Source: Bacteroidota bacterium
Lineage (GTDB): Bacteria; Bacteroidota; Bacteroidia; Chitinophagales; Saprospiraceae
Assembly: GCA_024743405.1 (NCBI GenBank)
Contig: JANSWP010000015.1
Coordinates: forward strand, 33,344-97,343
DNA: 64,000 nucleotides
Direction: 5' to 3'
Part shown: positions 44,725 to 53,065 of the stretch, one piece after another
Position numbering within the stretch: the stretch's first letter is position 1
How the letters are laid out: each line of letters starts with the position of its first letter
Made by a program: the position numbers and the translations under genes
The notes under the pieces: generated by a model
Database searches by the model: none
What the model was told of the DNA's origin: nothing
The model's input: the letters and a program-made list of their open reading frames with translations, nothing else

Positions 44725-45861
44725 TTATTTGAACGGATCAGCATATTTTTCCTGCATTAAAGAATGGGTATCCGTCAAGGTTTCCAAAAATGCAATTAAA
44801 GAAGCTTTTTCACTTTCTGAAAAGTTCATGGCTTTTGGCTGACTAAAGTTCGTTTTTAAATTGGGATGTAAATTATCGTGATCTTTTATACCACTACTAT
44901 AGTGATCAATTACTTCACTAAGGGTTTCAAAACGACCATCGTGCATATAGGGGCCTGTTACACCAATGTTTCTTAGCATAGGAACTTTAAACACCCCATT
45001 GTCAGTAACTTTTTGTGTTCTGGCACCTACACCTTTATCTTTATAAACCCAATCTAAACCGTTGTTTGCTACACTTACGGGCAAGTTTGACATATCAAAA
45101 CCATGACAACTTGCACAATTCTCGTTATAAAGGTTCATGCCTAATGCTTCTTGCGAAGTCAAATTAGCACTATGGCTCATTACCTTATCAAATTTAGAAT
45201 CAAATGTAGCAATGGAGTTCACAAACTCAGAAAGTGCTGCCAATATCTTGTCCTTATTCGGTCGATTATCAGAAGCATGAAAGGCTTTCCGAAATAAGAT
45301 TTGGTAGTACTCTTCTTTCAGTAATTTATCACCTAAGAGATTCATTTCCATTCCCATCTCAATTGGGTTTTCAATAGTTTGAAAGCTTTGTTCCTCTAAG
45401 GTTTGTGCACGCTCATCCCAGAAAAAACCAATTCTTTGTGAAAAGGAAGAACCATAGGAAGACTGGAAATTAACAACGGACCCAAGTGCTAATGAATTTC
45501 TATCTGTTTCTTTTCCATCAAACCCTTCACTTAATGCTCTAGGATCTGCAAATCCTTTTTCCGGTAAATGACATGTTGCGCAGGAAACAGAGTTGTTTTC
45601 AGAGACTCTGTTATCATAAAAAATAACTCTCCCTAAGGTAGCTAAGTCTGTATTGACTTGAAATCTTTGTCCTCCCAGATGATTAGGTAACTTAAAACTA
45701 TAATCATGTGGATTATTAGGAATGTCCAACACTTGAGTTAAGGCAGCATAATCTGCTTCATCATAATGCTGAACGTAGATTGTTGCTTCGTCCTTAGTGC
45801 AAGAAACAATGAACGCTAAACTGAATACTGCGAGGAGAACGTGTAATTTTGTAATTTTCAT
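44725..45861 (-). CDS. Di-heme cytochrome c peroxidase, lipoprotein
   Basis: A 378-residue CcpA/MauG-family di-heme peroxidase, expected to reduce hydrogen peroxide with electrons from cytochromes. Two CxxCH heme-binding motifs are seen: CATCH (94-98) and CASCH (249-253). The N-terminus has a lipobox (FIVSC, Cys21), so the protein is probably lipid-anchored. Supporting segments are GRVIFYDNRVS and KVPMLRNIGVTGPYMHDGRF. Attachment of heme needs the cytochrome c maturation genes ccmE and ccmF that lie 0.5 kb away; the two are divergently transcribed across a 508-bp spacer. Confidence 0.92.
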   Translation of the reverse strand: MKITKLHVLLAVFSLAFIVSCTKDEATIYVQHYDEADYAALTQVLDIPNNPHDYSFKLPNHLGGQRFQVNTDLATLGRVIFYDNRVSENNSVSCATCHLPEKGFADPRALSEGFDGKETDRNSLALGSVVNFQSSYGSSFSQRIGFFWDERAQTLEEQSFQTIENPIEMGMEMNLLGDKLLKEEYYQILFRKAFHASDNRPNKDKILAALSEFVNSIATFDSKFDKVMSHSANLTSQEALGMNLYNENCASCHGFDMSNLPVSVANNGLDWVYKDKGVGARTQKVTDNGVFKVPMLRNIGVTGPYMHDGRFETLSEVIDHYSSGIKDHDNLHPNLKTNFSQPKAMNFSESEKASLIAFLETLTDTHSLMQEKYADPFK

Positions 45862-46369
45862 TGTTCAATTTTTTAGTTTAAAATTAAATGAAAAACGGAA
45901 GTTAAAAATAGGTATTTTATGAAATTTAGTTTTAACTATTTCATTTGGTCAATCAATAATCACTTAGTTCTTATCTTACTAAAATCATTTGGACAGCAGA
46001 AAATTCGCTTTTGGTTGGGTTCCGTTGATTTTATTTCCTTTTTTCAATAACCTTTTTCGTCATTTAACTATATTCCTAAAATGAGGTATTATAGTGTACC
46101 CAAATCATTATCATGCCCCCTAAAAAAGAGTACATTCAGAGTGGCGATTTGATGAGGTCAGGTAGATAATTGAGTATTTTATCAACCAAATCTCAAGAAG
46201 CCTGTAAAATACAAACAGAAAAAATGGCGAATATATGACAACATTATGCTTGAAAATTGGCTTTTAGGTAGGTACTTTTGTTGGGCTTTAATTTTGGATC
46301 AATTCAAATAATTATCCACTCCTTGAGTTATACTAAGAAAGAGAATCTAAATAATCAATTAAGATTTTT
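45862..46369. other. Spacer between peroxidase and ccmE
   Basis: 508 bp of AT-rich sequence between the divergent peroxidase and ccmE genes. No gene, strong promoter box or hairpin was recognised. A 23-codon frame beginning near 46081 looks like chance. Confidence 0.35.
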
Positions 46370-46771
46370 ATGAAAAAAATACATTTAGTCGCAATCGTAA
46401 TGATAGCAGTAGCAATTGGTTTATTGACTACAGCTTCCGGTGATATGAGTACTTATTCCAATTTTTCCGAAGCTATAGAATCCGGTGAAAAGGTCAAAAT
46501 TGCGGGTCAATTAGCTAAAGATAAGGAAATGTATTACGACCCAGAGGTTGATCCTAATTACTTTAGTTTTTATGTTGAAGATGCGGAAGGTCTTCAGAAG
46601 AAAGTTGTTCTTAATGCGGCTAAACCGCAGGATTTTGAGTTGTCCGAGCAAATAGTTTTAACTGGAATGATGAAAGGTGAAGAATTTATGGCTTCTGATA
46701 TGTTGATGAAATGCCCATCAAAATACAAAGACGAAGAGATCTATGTGAAGTCCCAGGAAGGTTCTCTATAA
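46370..46771 (+). CDS. ccmE: Cytochrome c maturation heme chaperone CcmE, CxxxY variant
   Basis: A 133-residue periplasm-facing protein with one N-terminal membrane anchor (about 3-22). The OB-fold part has the order expected for CcmE: KVKIAGQLAKDKEM, the strand FSFYVEDAEG, and the C-terminal VLTGMMKGEEFMASDMLMKC. In classical CcmE a His in HxxxY binds heme covalently; here the matching position is Cys115, with Tyr119 (KCPSKYKDEE), that is CxxxY. Cys-type CcmE proteins are known from some sulfate-reducing bacteria and archaea. It precedes ccmF by 140 bp. The usual heme exporter genes ccmABCD are not beside it. Confidence 0.88.
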   Translation: MKKIHLVAIVMIAVAIGLLTTASGDMSTYSNFSEAIESGEKVKIAGQLAKDKEMYYDPEVDPNYFSFYVEDAEGLQKKVVLNAAKPQDFELSEQIVLTGMMKGEEFMASDMLMKCPSKYKDEEIYVKSQEGSL

Positions 46772-46882
46772 AGGAAGCGAATATTTGTACCAATAACCCT
46801 AATAAATCAAAATCTATTTTGCTTGTATAAATCATAAATTCTTTTTTTGACACCTATCTGATTTTTATTTGTTTCATTGGAG

Positions 46883-46890
46883 TACTTTTG
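46883..46890 (+). promoter_or_regulatory. Putative -7 box before ccmF
   Basis: TACTTTTG matches TAnnTTTG and lies 20 bp upstream of the ccmF start codon. The -33 element is not well spaced, so this is a half-match. Confidence 0.45.
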
Positions 46891-46910
46891 CCAAAATTTT
46901 AAATTAACCA

Positions 46911-49754
46911 ATGAACGAAATTCAATATATCGGCGAACACCTCTTGCCTGGAATTTTAGGTAATTTCTTTATTAAATTCGGATTTGTTGCAAGTCTATTG
47001 GCTGCGCTTTCCTACTTTTTTGCTGTAAAAAAACAAAATCAGCCTGATTTTGAAAGTTGGCGAAAAATCGGTCGTTTATCTTTCCTGCTTCACGGAATTT
47101 CTGTTTTTATTGTCATTGGGGCGATCTTTTACGCCATGATGAATAAATATTATGAGTACCAATATGTGTGGGCTCATGTATCTGAAGAATTGCCGCTGAA
47201 GTATATTTTATCGGCTTTTTGGGAAGGTCAAGAAGGCAGTTTTTTGCTATGGATGTTTTGGCATGTAATCTTGGGAGTAATTATTTTATTGAAAGGAAAG
47301 CAATGGGAAGCTCCAGTTTTAGCTGTATTAGCAATCATCCAAGCTTTCATTTTTTCTATGATTTTGGGTATTTATATTGGAGATTTTAAGCTCGGAAGTA
47401 GCCCTCTTTTACTCTTACGAGAAATCCCAGATTGGATGGAGTTACCCTTATTTAATAATGCAGATTATGTAAGCCTTATAAAAGGGAACGGGCTTAACCC
47501 TTTACTCCAAAATTATTGGATGACGATTCATCCACCGACCTTATTTTTAGGTTTTGCTTCTACTTCAATCCCATTTTGTTATGCAATAGCAGGACTGTGG
47601 ACAGGCCAACATAAAGAAATGGCGAAAACTGTTTTGTCTTGGGCTTTATTTAGTGGAGCTATTTTAGGGACAGGTATTTTGATGGGCGGTGTTTGGGCCT
47701 ATGAAGCATTAACTTTTGGTGGGTATTGGGCGTGGGATCCCGTTGAAAATATGTCACTTGTTCCTTGGATTGTTTTGGTAGCAGGAATTCACACTAATTT
47801 GATCGCAAAAAGTACCAACTATTCCTATAAGACAACTTATATTTTTTATATCCTAACCTTTTTGCTAATCCTATATTCTACATTCCTAACAAGAAGTGGC
47901 GTTTTGGGAGAATCTTCTGTTCATGCTTTTACAGAAATGGGACTAGAATGGCAATTGGTGAGCTTTATTGGGTTCTTTTTATTGCTTTCAATAATTCTCT
48001 ACTTCTCTAAGCAAAAATCCATTCCTGTCCCTAAAGACGAAGAAGCAACACCGTCTAAGGAATTTTGGATGTTTATTGGTTCACTAGTTTTATTGTTTTC
48101 GGCAGCAATGATTACTGCAAGTACCTCGTTGCCTGTTTATAATAAAATAATGGATTTTTTCAATCCTGGCTTTGAAGGTTTAACCATTACCGAACCTATT
48201 GAACATTTCAATAAATATCAATTGTGGATAGGTGTTTTTATTGGCTTAATTTCAGGGAGCACGCAATTTTTAAGATATAAAGAATTTAATTGGAAGGGAC
48301 ACTCTAAAAAATTCATCAATCACCTTATAATTTCTGCTGTTGGAGCATTAATCTTGACTATTCTATGTTCCCTATGGATTGAGTTTGTAGCATGGCAATA
48401 TTGGTTGTTATTGTTTGCAGGTAGTTTTGCTATTGTCTCAAACCTTGACTATTTAATCTCTTTTGCAAAAGGGAATCTAAAACAAGCTGCAAGCGTCATC
48501 TCTCATGTCGGTTTCGGAATTATGATCCTTGGAGTGATGGCATCTGGTCTCAACAAACAACACATCTCGACGAATCCAGCCGTTCAAGCTGGTTTATTAG
48601 AAGGCGAAATGCTTGAAAAAAATGTGATGTTGTTTAAAGGGATGCCGATGTTTATGAGTGGTTACGAAGTAACCTACCAAAGAGATACATTTATTAATAA
48701 GGAGCGATATTTTAATGTTAATTATAAAAAATTAGGCAAAGAAGGCGAAATTACTGAAGAGTTCAATGTTACTCCTTCTGCTTTGTACGACAATAAAGGA
48801 ATGAAGGTGGCTGCTTATAACCCTTCTACCAAGCATTATCTTCATAAAGACATTTTTACTCACATACCTACTATTCCTCTACGTGAAGCTGACGTTATGG
48901 AAGCCCAAAAATTTGAAGATACGCTGACTTATGAAAGATATGACCTTATCATAGACAAGCCTTTGGAGATCAAAGACACCTTACAATCGAGGCTTGGTCC
49001 TCAATTAGTTTCTACGAAAACTACACTTATTGGAATAAACAAAAATCCGGAACATCCAGACTACGAACCTCAAAAAGGAGATCTTGCAATCGGAGTAAAA
49101 TTAGCTTTTCAAAAAGAAGATACTACTTTTTATGCAGAACCAGTGATGGTTATCCGGGATCAATTATTATACAATTATCCAGTTCAAATGAATGATCTCT
49201 CTATGAAGGTTCGTTTGACAGAAGAGGCTATCAATGCTGTTTATACGCCAGAAGAAACACTTGATTATCAATCCTTTATTTTAAAGAATGGAGATTTTAT
49301 TTTTCTAAATGGGAACCGAATAGAGTTTAAAGGATTTGATAAAAATGCCAAACATCCAAATTACCAAAAAGAGGAGGAAGATATAGCTATTGGTTCTATT
49401 TTCGAAGTTTCTAATGAAGCAGGACAAAGATTCAATGCAACACCACTATACTTGATTCGAGGTAGAAGTCCATTTAATTTTAAAGATGAAATCTATGAAT
49501 TAGGATTACATTTTAGATTTGTAAGTATCGATCCTAACACAGAAAGTATTGAAGTGATGATCGCACAAAAAGAGAAAACAAAAGTAATTCCAATAGATCT
49601 CTCTAAACGTTCTTTTAGAACTGATTATATCATTTTGGAGACGATCGTTTTCCCTGGAATTAACTTAGTTTGGTTAGGATCCATAATGATGATGTTGGGC
49701 TTAGGAATCGGAATGTATATTCGAAGAAAACAAAATAAAGTAATGGCGGCATGA
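46911..49754 (+). CDS. ccmF: Cytochrome c heme lyase, CcmF/CcsA type
   Basis: A 947-residue polytopic inner-membrane protein with at least ten helices, the catalytic part of heme attachment to apocytochrome c. The heme-handling WWD-type segment reads GGYWAWDPVENMSLVPWI (about 278-295), the CcmF hallmark, and HxxP-type histidines are present around TIHPPTLFLGF. The C-terminal part contains a large extracytoplasmic domain and a final helix (about 915-935). The length is greater than many CcmF proteins (about 650) but suits the Bacteroidota type with an enlarged soluble domain. The ATG at 49751 of the next gene overlaps its stop codon, so translation of the two is coupled. Confidence 0.92.
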   Translation: MNEIQYIGEHLLPGILGNFFIKFGFVASLLAALSYFFAVKKQNQPDFESWRKIGRLSFLLHGISVFIVIGAIFYAMMNKYYEYQYVWAHVSEELPLKYILSAFWEGQEGSFLLWMFWHVILGVIILLKGKQWEAPVLAVLAIIQAFIFSMILGIYIGDFKLGSSPLLLLREIPDWMELPLFNNADYVSLIKGNGLNPLLQNYWMTIHPPTLFLGFASTSIPFCYAIAGLWTGQHKEMAKTVLSWALFSGAILGTGILMGGVWAYEALTFGGYWAWDPVENMSLVPWIVLVAGIHTNLIAKSTNYSYKTTYIFYILTFLLILYSTFLTRSGVLGESSVHAFTEMGLEWQLVSFIGFFLLLSIILYFSKQKSIPVPKDEEATPSKEFWMFIGSLVLLFSAAMITASTSLPVYNKIMDFFNPGFEGLTITEPIEHFNKYQLWIGVFIGLISGSTQFLRYKEFNWKGHSKKFINHLIISAVGALILTILCSLWIEFVAWQYWLLLFAGSFAIVSNLDYLISFAKGNLKQAASVISHVGFGIMILGVMASGLNKQHISTNPAVQAGLLEGEMLEKNVMLFKGMPMFMSGYEVTYQRDTFINKERYFNVNYKKLGKEGEITEEFNVTPSALYDNKGMKVAAYNPSTKHYLHKDIFTHIPTIPLREADVMEAQKFEDTLTYERYDLIIDKPLEIKDTLQSRLGPQLVSTKTTLIGINKNPEHPDYEPQKGDLAIGVKLAFQKEDTTFYAEPVMVIRDQLLYNYPVQMNDLSMKVRLTEEAINAVYTPEETLDYQSFILKNGDFIFLNGNRIEFKGFDKNAKHPNYQKEEEDIAIGSIFEVSNEAGQRFNATPLYLIRGRSPFNFKDEIYELGLHFRFVSIDPNTESIEVMIAQKEKTKVIPIDLSKRSFRTDYIILETIVFPGINLVWLGSIMMMLGLGIGMYIRRKQNKVMAA

Positions 49755-50545
49755 CATTAATGAAAACCGAACTTAAAGTAGTTATTATTGGCGCTGGCAG
49801 AGTCGGTTTTCACCTTGCCAAAAGACTGTTTGAAGTGGGTATTCCAGTGTCACAAATTTTTAGTCGGCAACAAATTAAAGCAAACAAACTGGCAAATTTA
49901 ATTCAAGCCGAGCCTATTAGTGATTTAAGCAAAGTTTCAAAAGACGCTGACTTGTGTATATTGGCAGTAAGTGATGATGCGATTACCGAGGTTGCTAAAA
50001 AGCTTTCCAAAATTCTAAAAAAAGATTCCTTTTTAGTACATACGTCTGGTGCTACTTCAAGTGCTGTTTTTGAGGAACATTTTAAAAGATATGGGATCCT
50101 CTACCCTCTTCAATCCTTCTCTATTGAAAAGAAGCCAGATTTTTCAAATATTCCAATTTGTATTGATTCCCAAAACCCTTTAGATCTTGCATTCTTAACA
50201 GAAATTGCAAATGAGATTGGGCCAAAGGTTTATTACATAGATGATAGCCAAAGACAGTTTTTGCATGTTTCGGCAGTATTTGTAAATAATTTTGTTAATC
50301 ATTTATATTTTCTGGGGAAGGAAATATTGGATGAGGAAGAAATTTCTATGGAATTATTGAAACCATTGATAATTGAAACAGCAAATAAAATTATTGACAA
50401 TGATCCAAAAGCAATGCAAACTGGTCCAGCAATAAGAGGAGACACTACTACCATAAATGCACATTTAGAATTAATCAAAAATAAAGCTGAAATCCATAAA
50501 TTGTATCAATACATCACTAAAAGTATACAAAAACACCACTCATGA
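49751..50545 (+). CDS. Rossmann-like DUF2520 protein
   Basis: A 264-residue soluble protein. The N-terminal Rossmann fold has the dinucleotide loop VVIIGAGRVGFHLAKRL (about 9-25), followed by LCILAVSDDAI and SGATSS segments. The second part contains QRQFLHVSAVFVNNFVNHLY, the helical domain typical of DUF2520 proteins, which look like pyrroline-5-carboxylate reductase or F420-type oxidoreductases but are uncharacterised. It overlaps the ccmF stop codon by 4 bp (ATGA), and the next small gene overlaps its own end by 4 bp. Cofactor is inferred to be NADP from the fold. Confidence 0.85.
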   Translation: MTLMKTELKVVIIGAGRVGFHLAKRLFEVGIPVSQIFSRQQIKANKLANLIQAEPISDLSKVSKDADLCILAVSDDAITEVAKKLSKILKKDSFLVHTSGATSSAVFEEHFKRYGILYPLQSFSIEKKPDFSNIPICIDSQNPLDLAFLTEIANEIGPKVYYIDDSQRQFLHVSAVFVNNFVNHLYFLGKEILDEEEISMELLKPLIIETANKIIDNDPKAMQTGPAIRGDTTTINAHLELIKNKAEIHKLYQYITKSIQKHHS

Positions 50546-50823
50546 GAATCATAGGAAACATTGAGCATCCAAACCTTAAAATCACTGTTTTTAAAATGGA
50601 TAACAAACTATCTGCAAAGTTTGAATCTGGTCTATATGAACAGACTTTTAAGTTTAGAACCCAAGAAGGATTAGAGAATTTCCAGGATGTAGAAAAACTG
50701 ATTGATGAAGAGCTAATAAATAAAGTTTTGGTAGATATCCAGAAAATGCACCAACTAAAAATAGCTGCTTTAGGGCGTCATCTCTCGACTAGATCTGAAG
50801 AGGAATTTGAAACAATTATTTAA
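50542..50823 (+). CDS. Small conserved-looking hypothetical protein
   Basis: A 93-residue soluble protein (MRIIGNIEHPNLKITVFKMD) with a predicted beta-rich N-terminal half and a helical second half (FQDVEKLIDEELINKVLV). I do not recognise a family. It overlaps the DUF2520 gene by 4 bp (ATGA), so it is translationally coupled and belongs to the ccmF-DUF2520 operon; this arrangement supports it being real. A palindromic element begins exactly at its stop codon. Confidence 0.75.
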   Translation: MRIIGNIEHPNLKITVFKMDNKLSAKFESGLYEQTFKFRTQEGLENFQDVEKLIDEELINKVLVDIQKMHQLKIAALGRHLSTRSEEEFETII

Positions 50824-50986
50824 GGGAGGAGGAAATAAATAAGCTACCCAAAATTTAGGAAGTTAATTTTTCTTTAGACGAGGCAAAAAACGCAGACATA
50901 CCCAAAGATATGGCGAGTATTTTTAAGGATGAATAAAAAAAAAGTAACAAGTAAAATGGGTAGGTTATATTTTTCCTCCTCCCTAA
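50821..50986. mobile_element. Palindromic MITE-like element with 28-bp terminal inverted repeats
   Basis: Two 28-base arms (50823-50850 and 50957-50984) are inverted copies matching at 25 of 28 positions, separated by 106 bp. The inside continues the symmetry: GTTAATTTTTCTTTA (50862-50876) matches TAAAAAAAAAGTAAC near 50934-50948, and CGC...GCG and CATA...TATG frame the centre near 50903. The whole 160-bp unit could therefore fold into one long hairpin. TAA occurs at both ends (50821-50823 and 50984-50986) and may be a target-site duplication. There is no coding content. It sits at the stop codon of the small gene upstream. Confidence 0.6.
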
Positions 50987-51002
50987 AGAACGAAATTGTT
51001 TT

Positions 51003-51632
51003 TCATTTTTTTATTTCCGTTAATTTTTGCCTAATAAAACCTAATAGGACTTCTAGACCCATTTCAAAATGGTCATTGTTATTTATGACTAAATCTGCCT
51101 CATCCATATAAGGCTTAATATATTTTTCAAACGTAGGCATCACGTGTTTTTCATACCGATATAAAACGTCATCAATAGGATAATTTCTTTCGATTTGGTC
51201 TCTTTTTATTCTTCGAATGACTTTGAGATTTTCTTTTGCATGAAGAAATACCTTCAAATCAAATAATTTTTTCATTCGCTTGAAATGAAAAACAAAAATA
51301 CCTTCCACTATAATTATTGGGGCAGGGTAAAATGATAAGGTTTTAGCCTTTGATTTCTCATTGTTGAAAGTATATTCCATCCGTTCTACCTTCTTACCAC
51401 TTATCAGTTTTTTGACATCCCTTACGAATTCTTCTTTATTAATTGATTTTGGCAAATCAAAATTTGTAACTCCTTCGTTATCAACTTTCTGTTCCTCTCG
51501 AAGGCGATAATAGTCGTCTTGAGATATAATACAAACTTCAGCTCGTTTAAAGGTTTTTCGAAGACGATTGATAAAAGTAGTTTTTCCTGAACCGCTTCCT
51601 CCAGTTATGCCAATAATAAGTGGTTTGTGCAT
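51003..51632 (-). CDS. udk: Uridine kinase
   Basis: A 209-residue kinase that phosphorylates uridine and cytidine in pyrimidine salvage. The P-loop is at residues 11-19 (GGSGSGKTT). Family segments are ISQDDYYRL with the substrate Asp, NFDLPKSIN, and VEGIFVFHF followed by DLKVFLHA. The start at 51632 (MHKPLIIGITGG) is chosen; an upstream Met at 51692 would add 20 non-family residues. It lies next to the MITE-like element and is transcribed towards it. Its neighbour on the other side is the divergent porin-like gene. Confidence 0.92.
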   Translation of the reverse strand: MHKPLIIGITGGSGSGKTTFINRLRKTFKRAEVCIISQDDYYRLREEQKVDNEGVTNFDLPKSINKEEFVRDVKKLISGKKVERMEYTFNNEKSKAKTLSFYPAPIIIVEGIFVFHFKRMKKLFDLKVFLHAKENLKVIRRIKRDQIERNYPIDDVLYRYEKHVMPTFEKYIKPYMDEADLVINNNDHFEMGLEVLLGFIRQKLTEIKK

Positions 51633-51729
51633 CAAAATAGTTGTTTTCAAACGTAATATTCTAAATGGAAATTCAATTTCAAAATCCCACAAATTTAGAA
51701 AATTTGCAAAAAATTCTTTGATTTGAAGT

Positions 51730-52551
51730 ATGGAAGAAAAACAAGGCTTAATTATCTTCTTGCTATTTATCCTTTTTTCACCAATATATGGTCAATCTAA
51801 TGCGCCCTTTGGAAGTGGTGCAAAGGCTATTGCACTTGGGAATACTACTACTCTATCCGGTGAAATTTATGCTTTATTCGGTAATCAAGCTGGTTTAGCG
51901 AATGCCCAAAATTTTTCTGTTGCGATCAACTCTGCAAATTATTATTCATTAAATGATTTAAATCATTTGGGGTTTGGAGTTTTATTGCCAACTAATTCAG
52001 GAAATTTTGGATTGAGTGTTAGTCAATTTGGGATAGATGAACTAAAAGAGCAAAAAATCGGGGTCGCGTATTCAAAAAAACTTGGAAAAAGGTTTAATGC
52101 AGGAATCCAATTTGATTACCTCAATATACAAACGGACGAATTTGGAAATAATGGGAGCTTTACATTTGAAGGTGGAATACAAGCTGAAATTTCATCAGAA
52201 TGGAAGTTTGGTGCTCATTTTTTTAGCCCTGCAAAAATATCAGTTACAAATAAGCAAAATATACCCACTATTATTAAAATTGGAACCGCTTTTTGCCCTT
52301 CTCCAAAAGCTCGATTAATAGCAGAATTAGAAAAGGATATATCCCACCCACTTCGGTTAAATTCTGGAATAGAATATTTTCTAAATGATCGCTTTATTGC
52401 AAGGATTGGAATTAGGTCAAATCCAGCAAATTTTAACTTTGGGATCGGCACAAAACTTGGAAATATGGTCAGTCTTGATTTAGCCTTTAGCTATCATCAA
52501 ACATTAGGATTTTCTCCAATGTTGAGTGTGGTTTATGTCTCTAAAAAGTAG
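51730..52551 (+). CDS. PorV/PorQ-like outer-membrane barrel protein
   Basis: A 273-residue protein with a signal peptide of about 22 residues (LIIFLLFILFSPIYGQ). The mature part alternates polar and hydrophobic residues in many short strands with Gly, Asn and aromatic ends, ending SFSYHQTLGFSPMLSVVYV: the pattern of an outer-membrane beta barrel. The N-terminal GSGAKAIALGNTTTLSGE segment resembles the PorV/PorQ (UPF0164/FadL-like) family, where PorV shuttles T9SS cargo. It is shorter than PorV (about 390), so an equivalent role is uncertain. It lies directly upstream of the 1614-residue T9SS cargo gene, 514 bp away. Confidence 0.72.
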   Translation: MEEKQGLIIFLLFILFSPIYGQSNAPFGSGAKAIALGNTTTLSGEIYALFGNQAGLANAQNFSVAINSANYYSLNDLNHLGFGVLLPTNSGNFGLSVSQFGIDELKEQKIGVAYSKKLGKRFNAGIQFDYLNIQTDEFGNNGSFTFEGGIQAEISSEWKFGAHFFSPAKISVTNKQNIPTIIKIGTAFCPSPKARLIAELEKDISHPLRLNSGIEYFLNDRFIARIGIRSNPANFNFGIGTKLGNMVSLDLAFSYHQTLGFSPMLSVVYVSKK

Positions 52552-52793
52552 AAACCACGCTATAAGGCTTGATTTTTTTTGCTTAATTCGAACAAATGTG
52601 GAAAACTATTTTATTTTGAAAATTTGTAATTAAAACAAGTATAAAAGAAATTTTATTCAATTTTTTTAACTAAAAAGGAGTAATTTTTATCATTATTGTA
52701 ATATTTAATCCAATTAGATTATTGTTATCATATATTTGTGTTTCACAAAATACGTTGACGTAATTTTTCATTTTAGTTTTTTTTTAATAAGAG

Positions 52794-52824
52794 TTTGAGA
52801 GCCAAAATTAATTTTTTACTTTTG
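52794..52824 (+). promoter_or_regulatory. Promoter of the 1614-residue T9SS protein gene
   Basis: TTTG (52794-52797), 19 bp, TACTTTTG (52817-52824): a full match to the Bacteroidota consensus. It implies a 5' leader of about 235 nucleotides before the ATG at 53066. The leader contains an inverted repeat AGTAATT / AATTACT around 52870-52910. A second TATATTTG box is at 52731-52738. No gene lies in 52552-53065. Confidence 0.7.
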
Positions 52825-53065
52825 TAAGGTTAAAAGCAAATTATAATCCAAACATTAAAAGCCTATTGCAGTAATTTTTAACTATTTATAATTTAATAAT
52901 TACTGATTTTTCCCAAAGCAATTCCGATCTAGAATTAATCAAAATCTACACAGGCTTTTCCTTTTTTTTCTTCTAACTTAAGTTTGGATATTAAGTTGTT
53001 TTTAGCGACAAACATAGAGAAGACTGTTTCTCTTAAATCTAGGTTTATTAACAATTTATAATCTC

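Noticed and set aside
46081..46152. 23-codon frame upstream of ccmE
   Set aside because: Too short, without ribosome-binding or promoter support; expected by chance.
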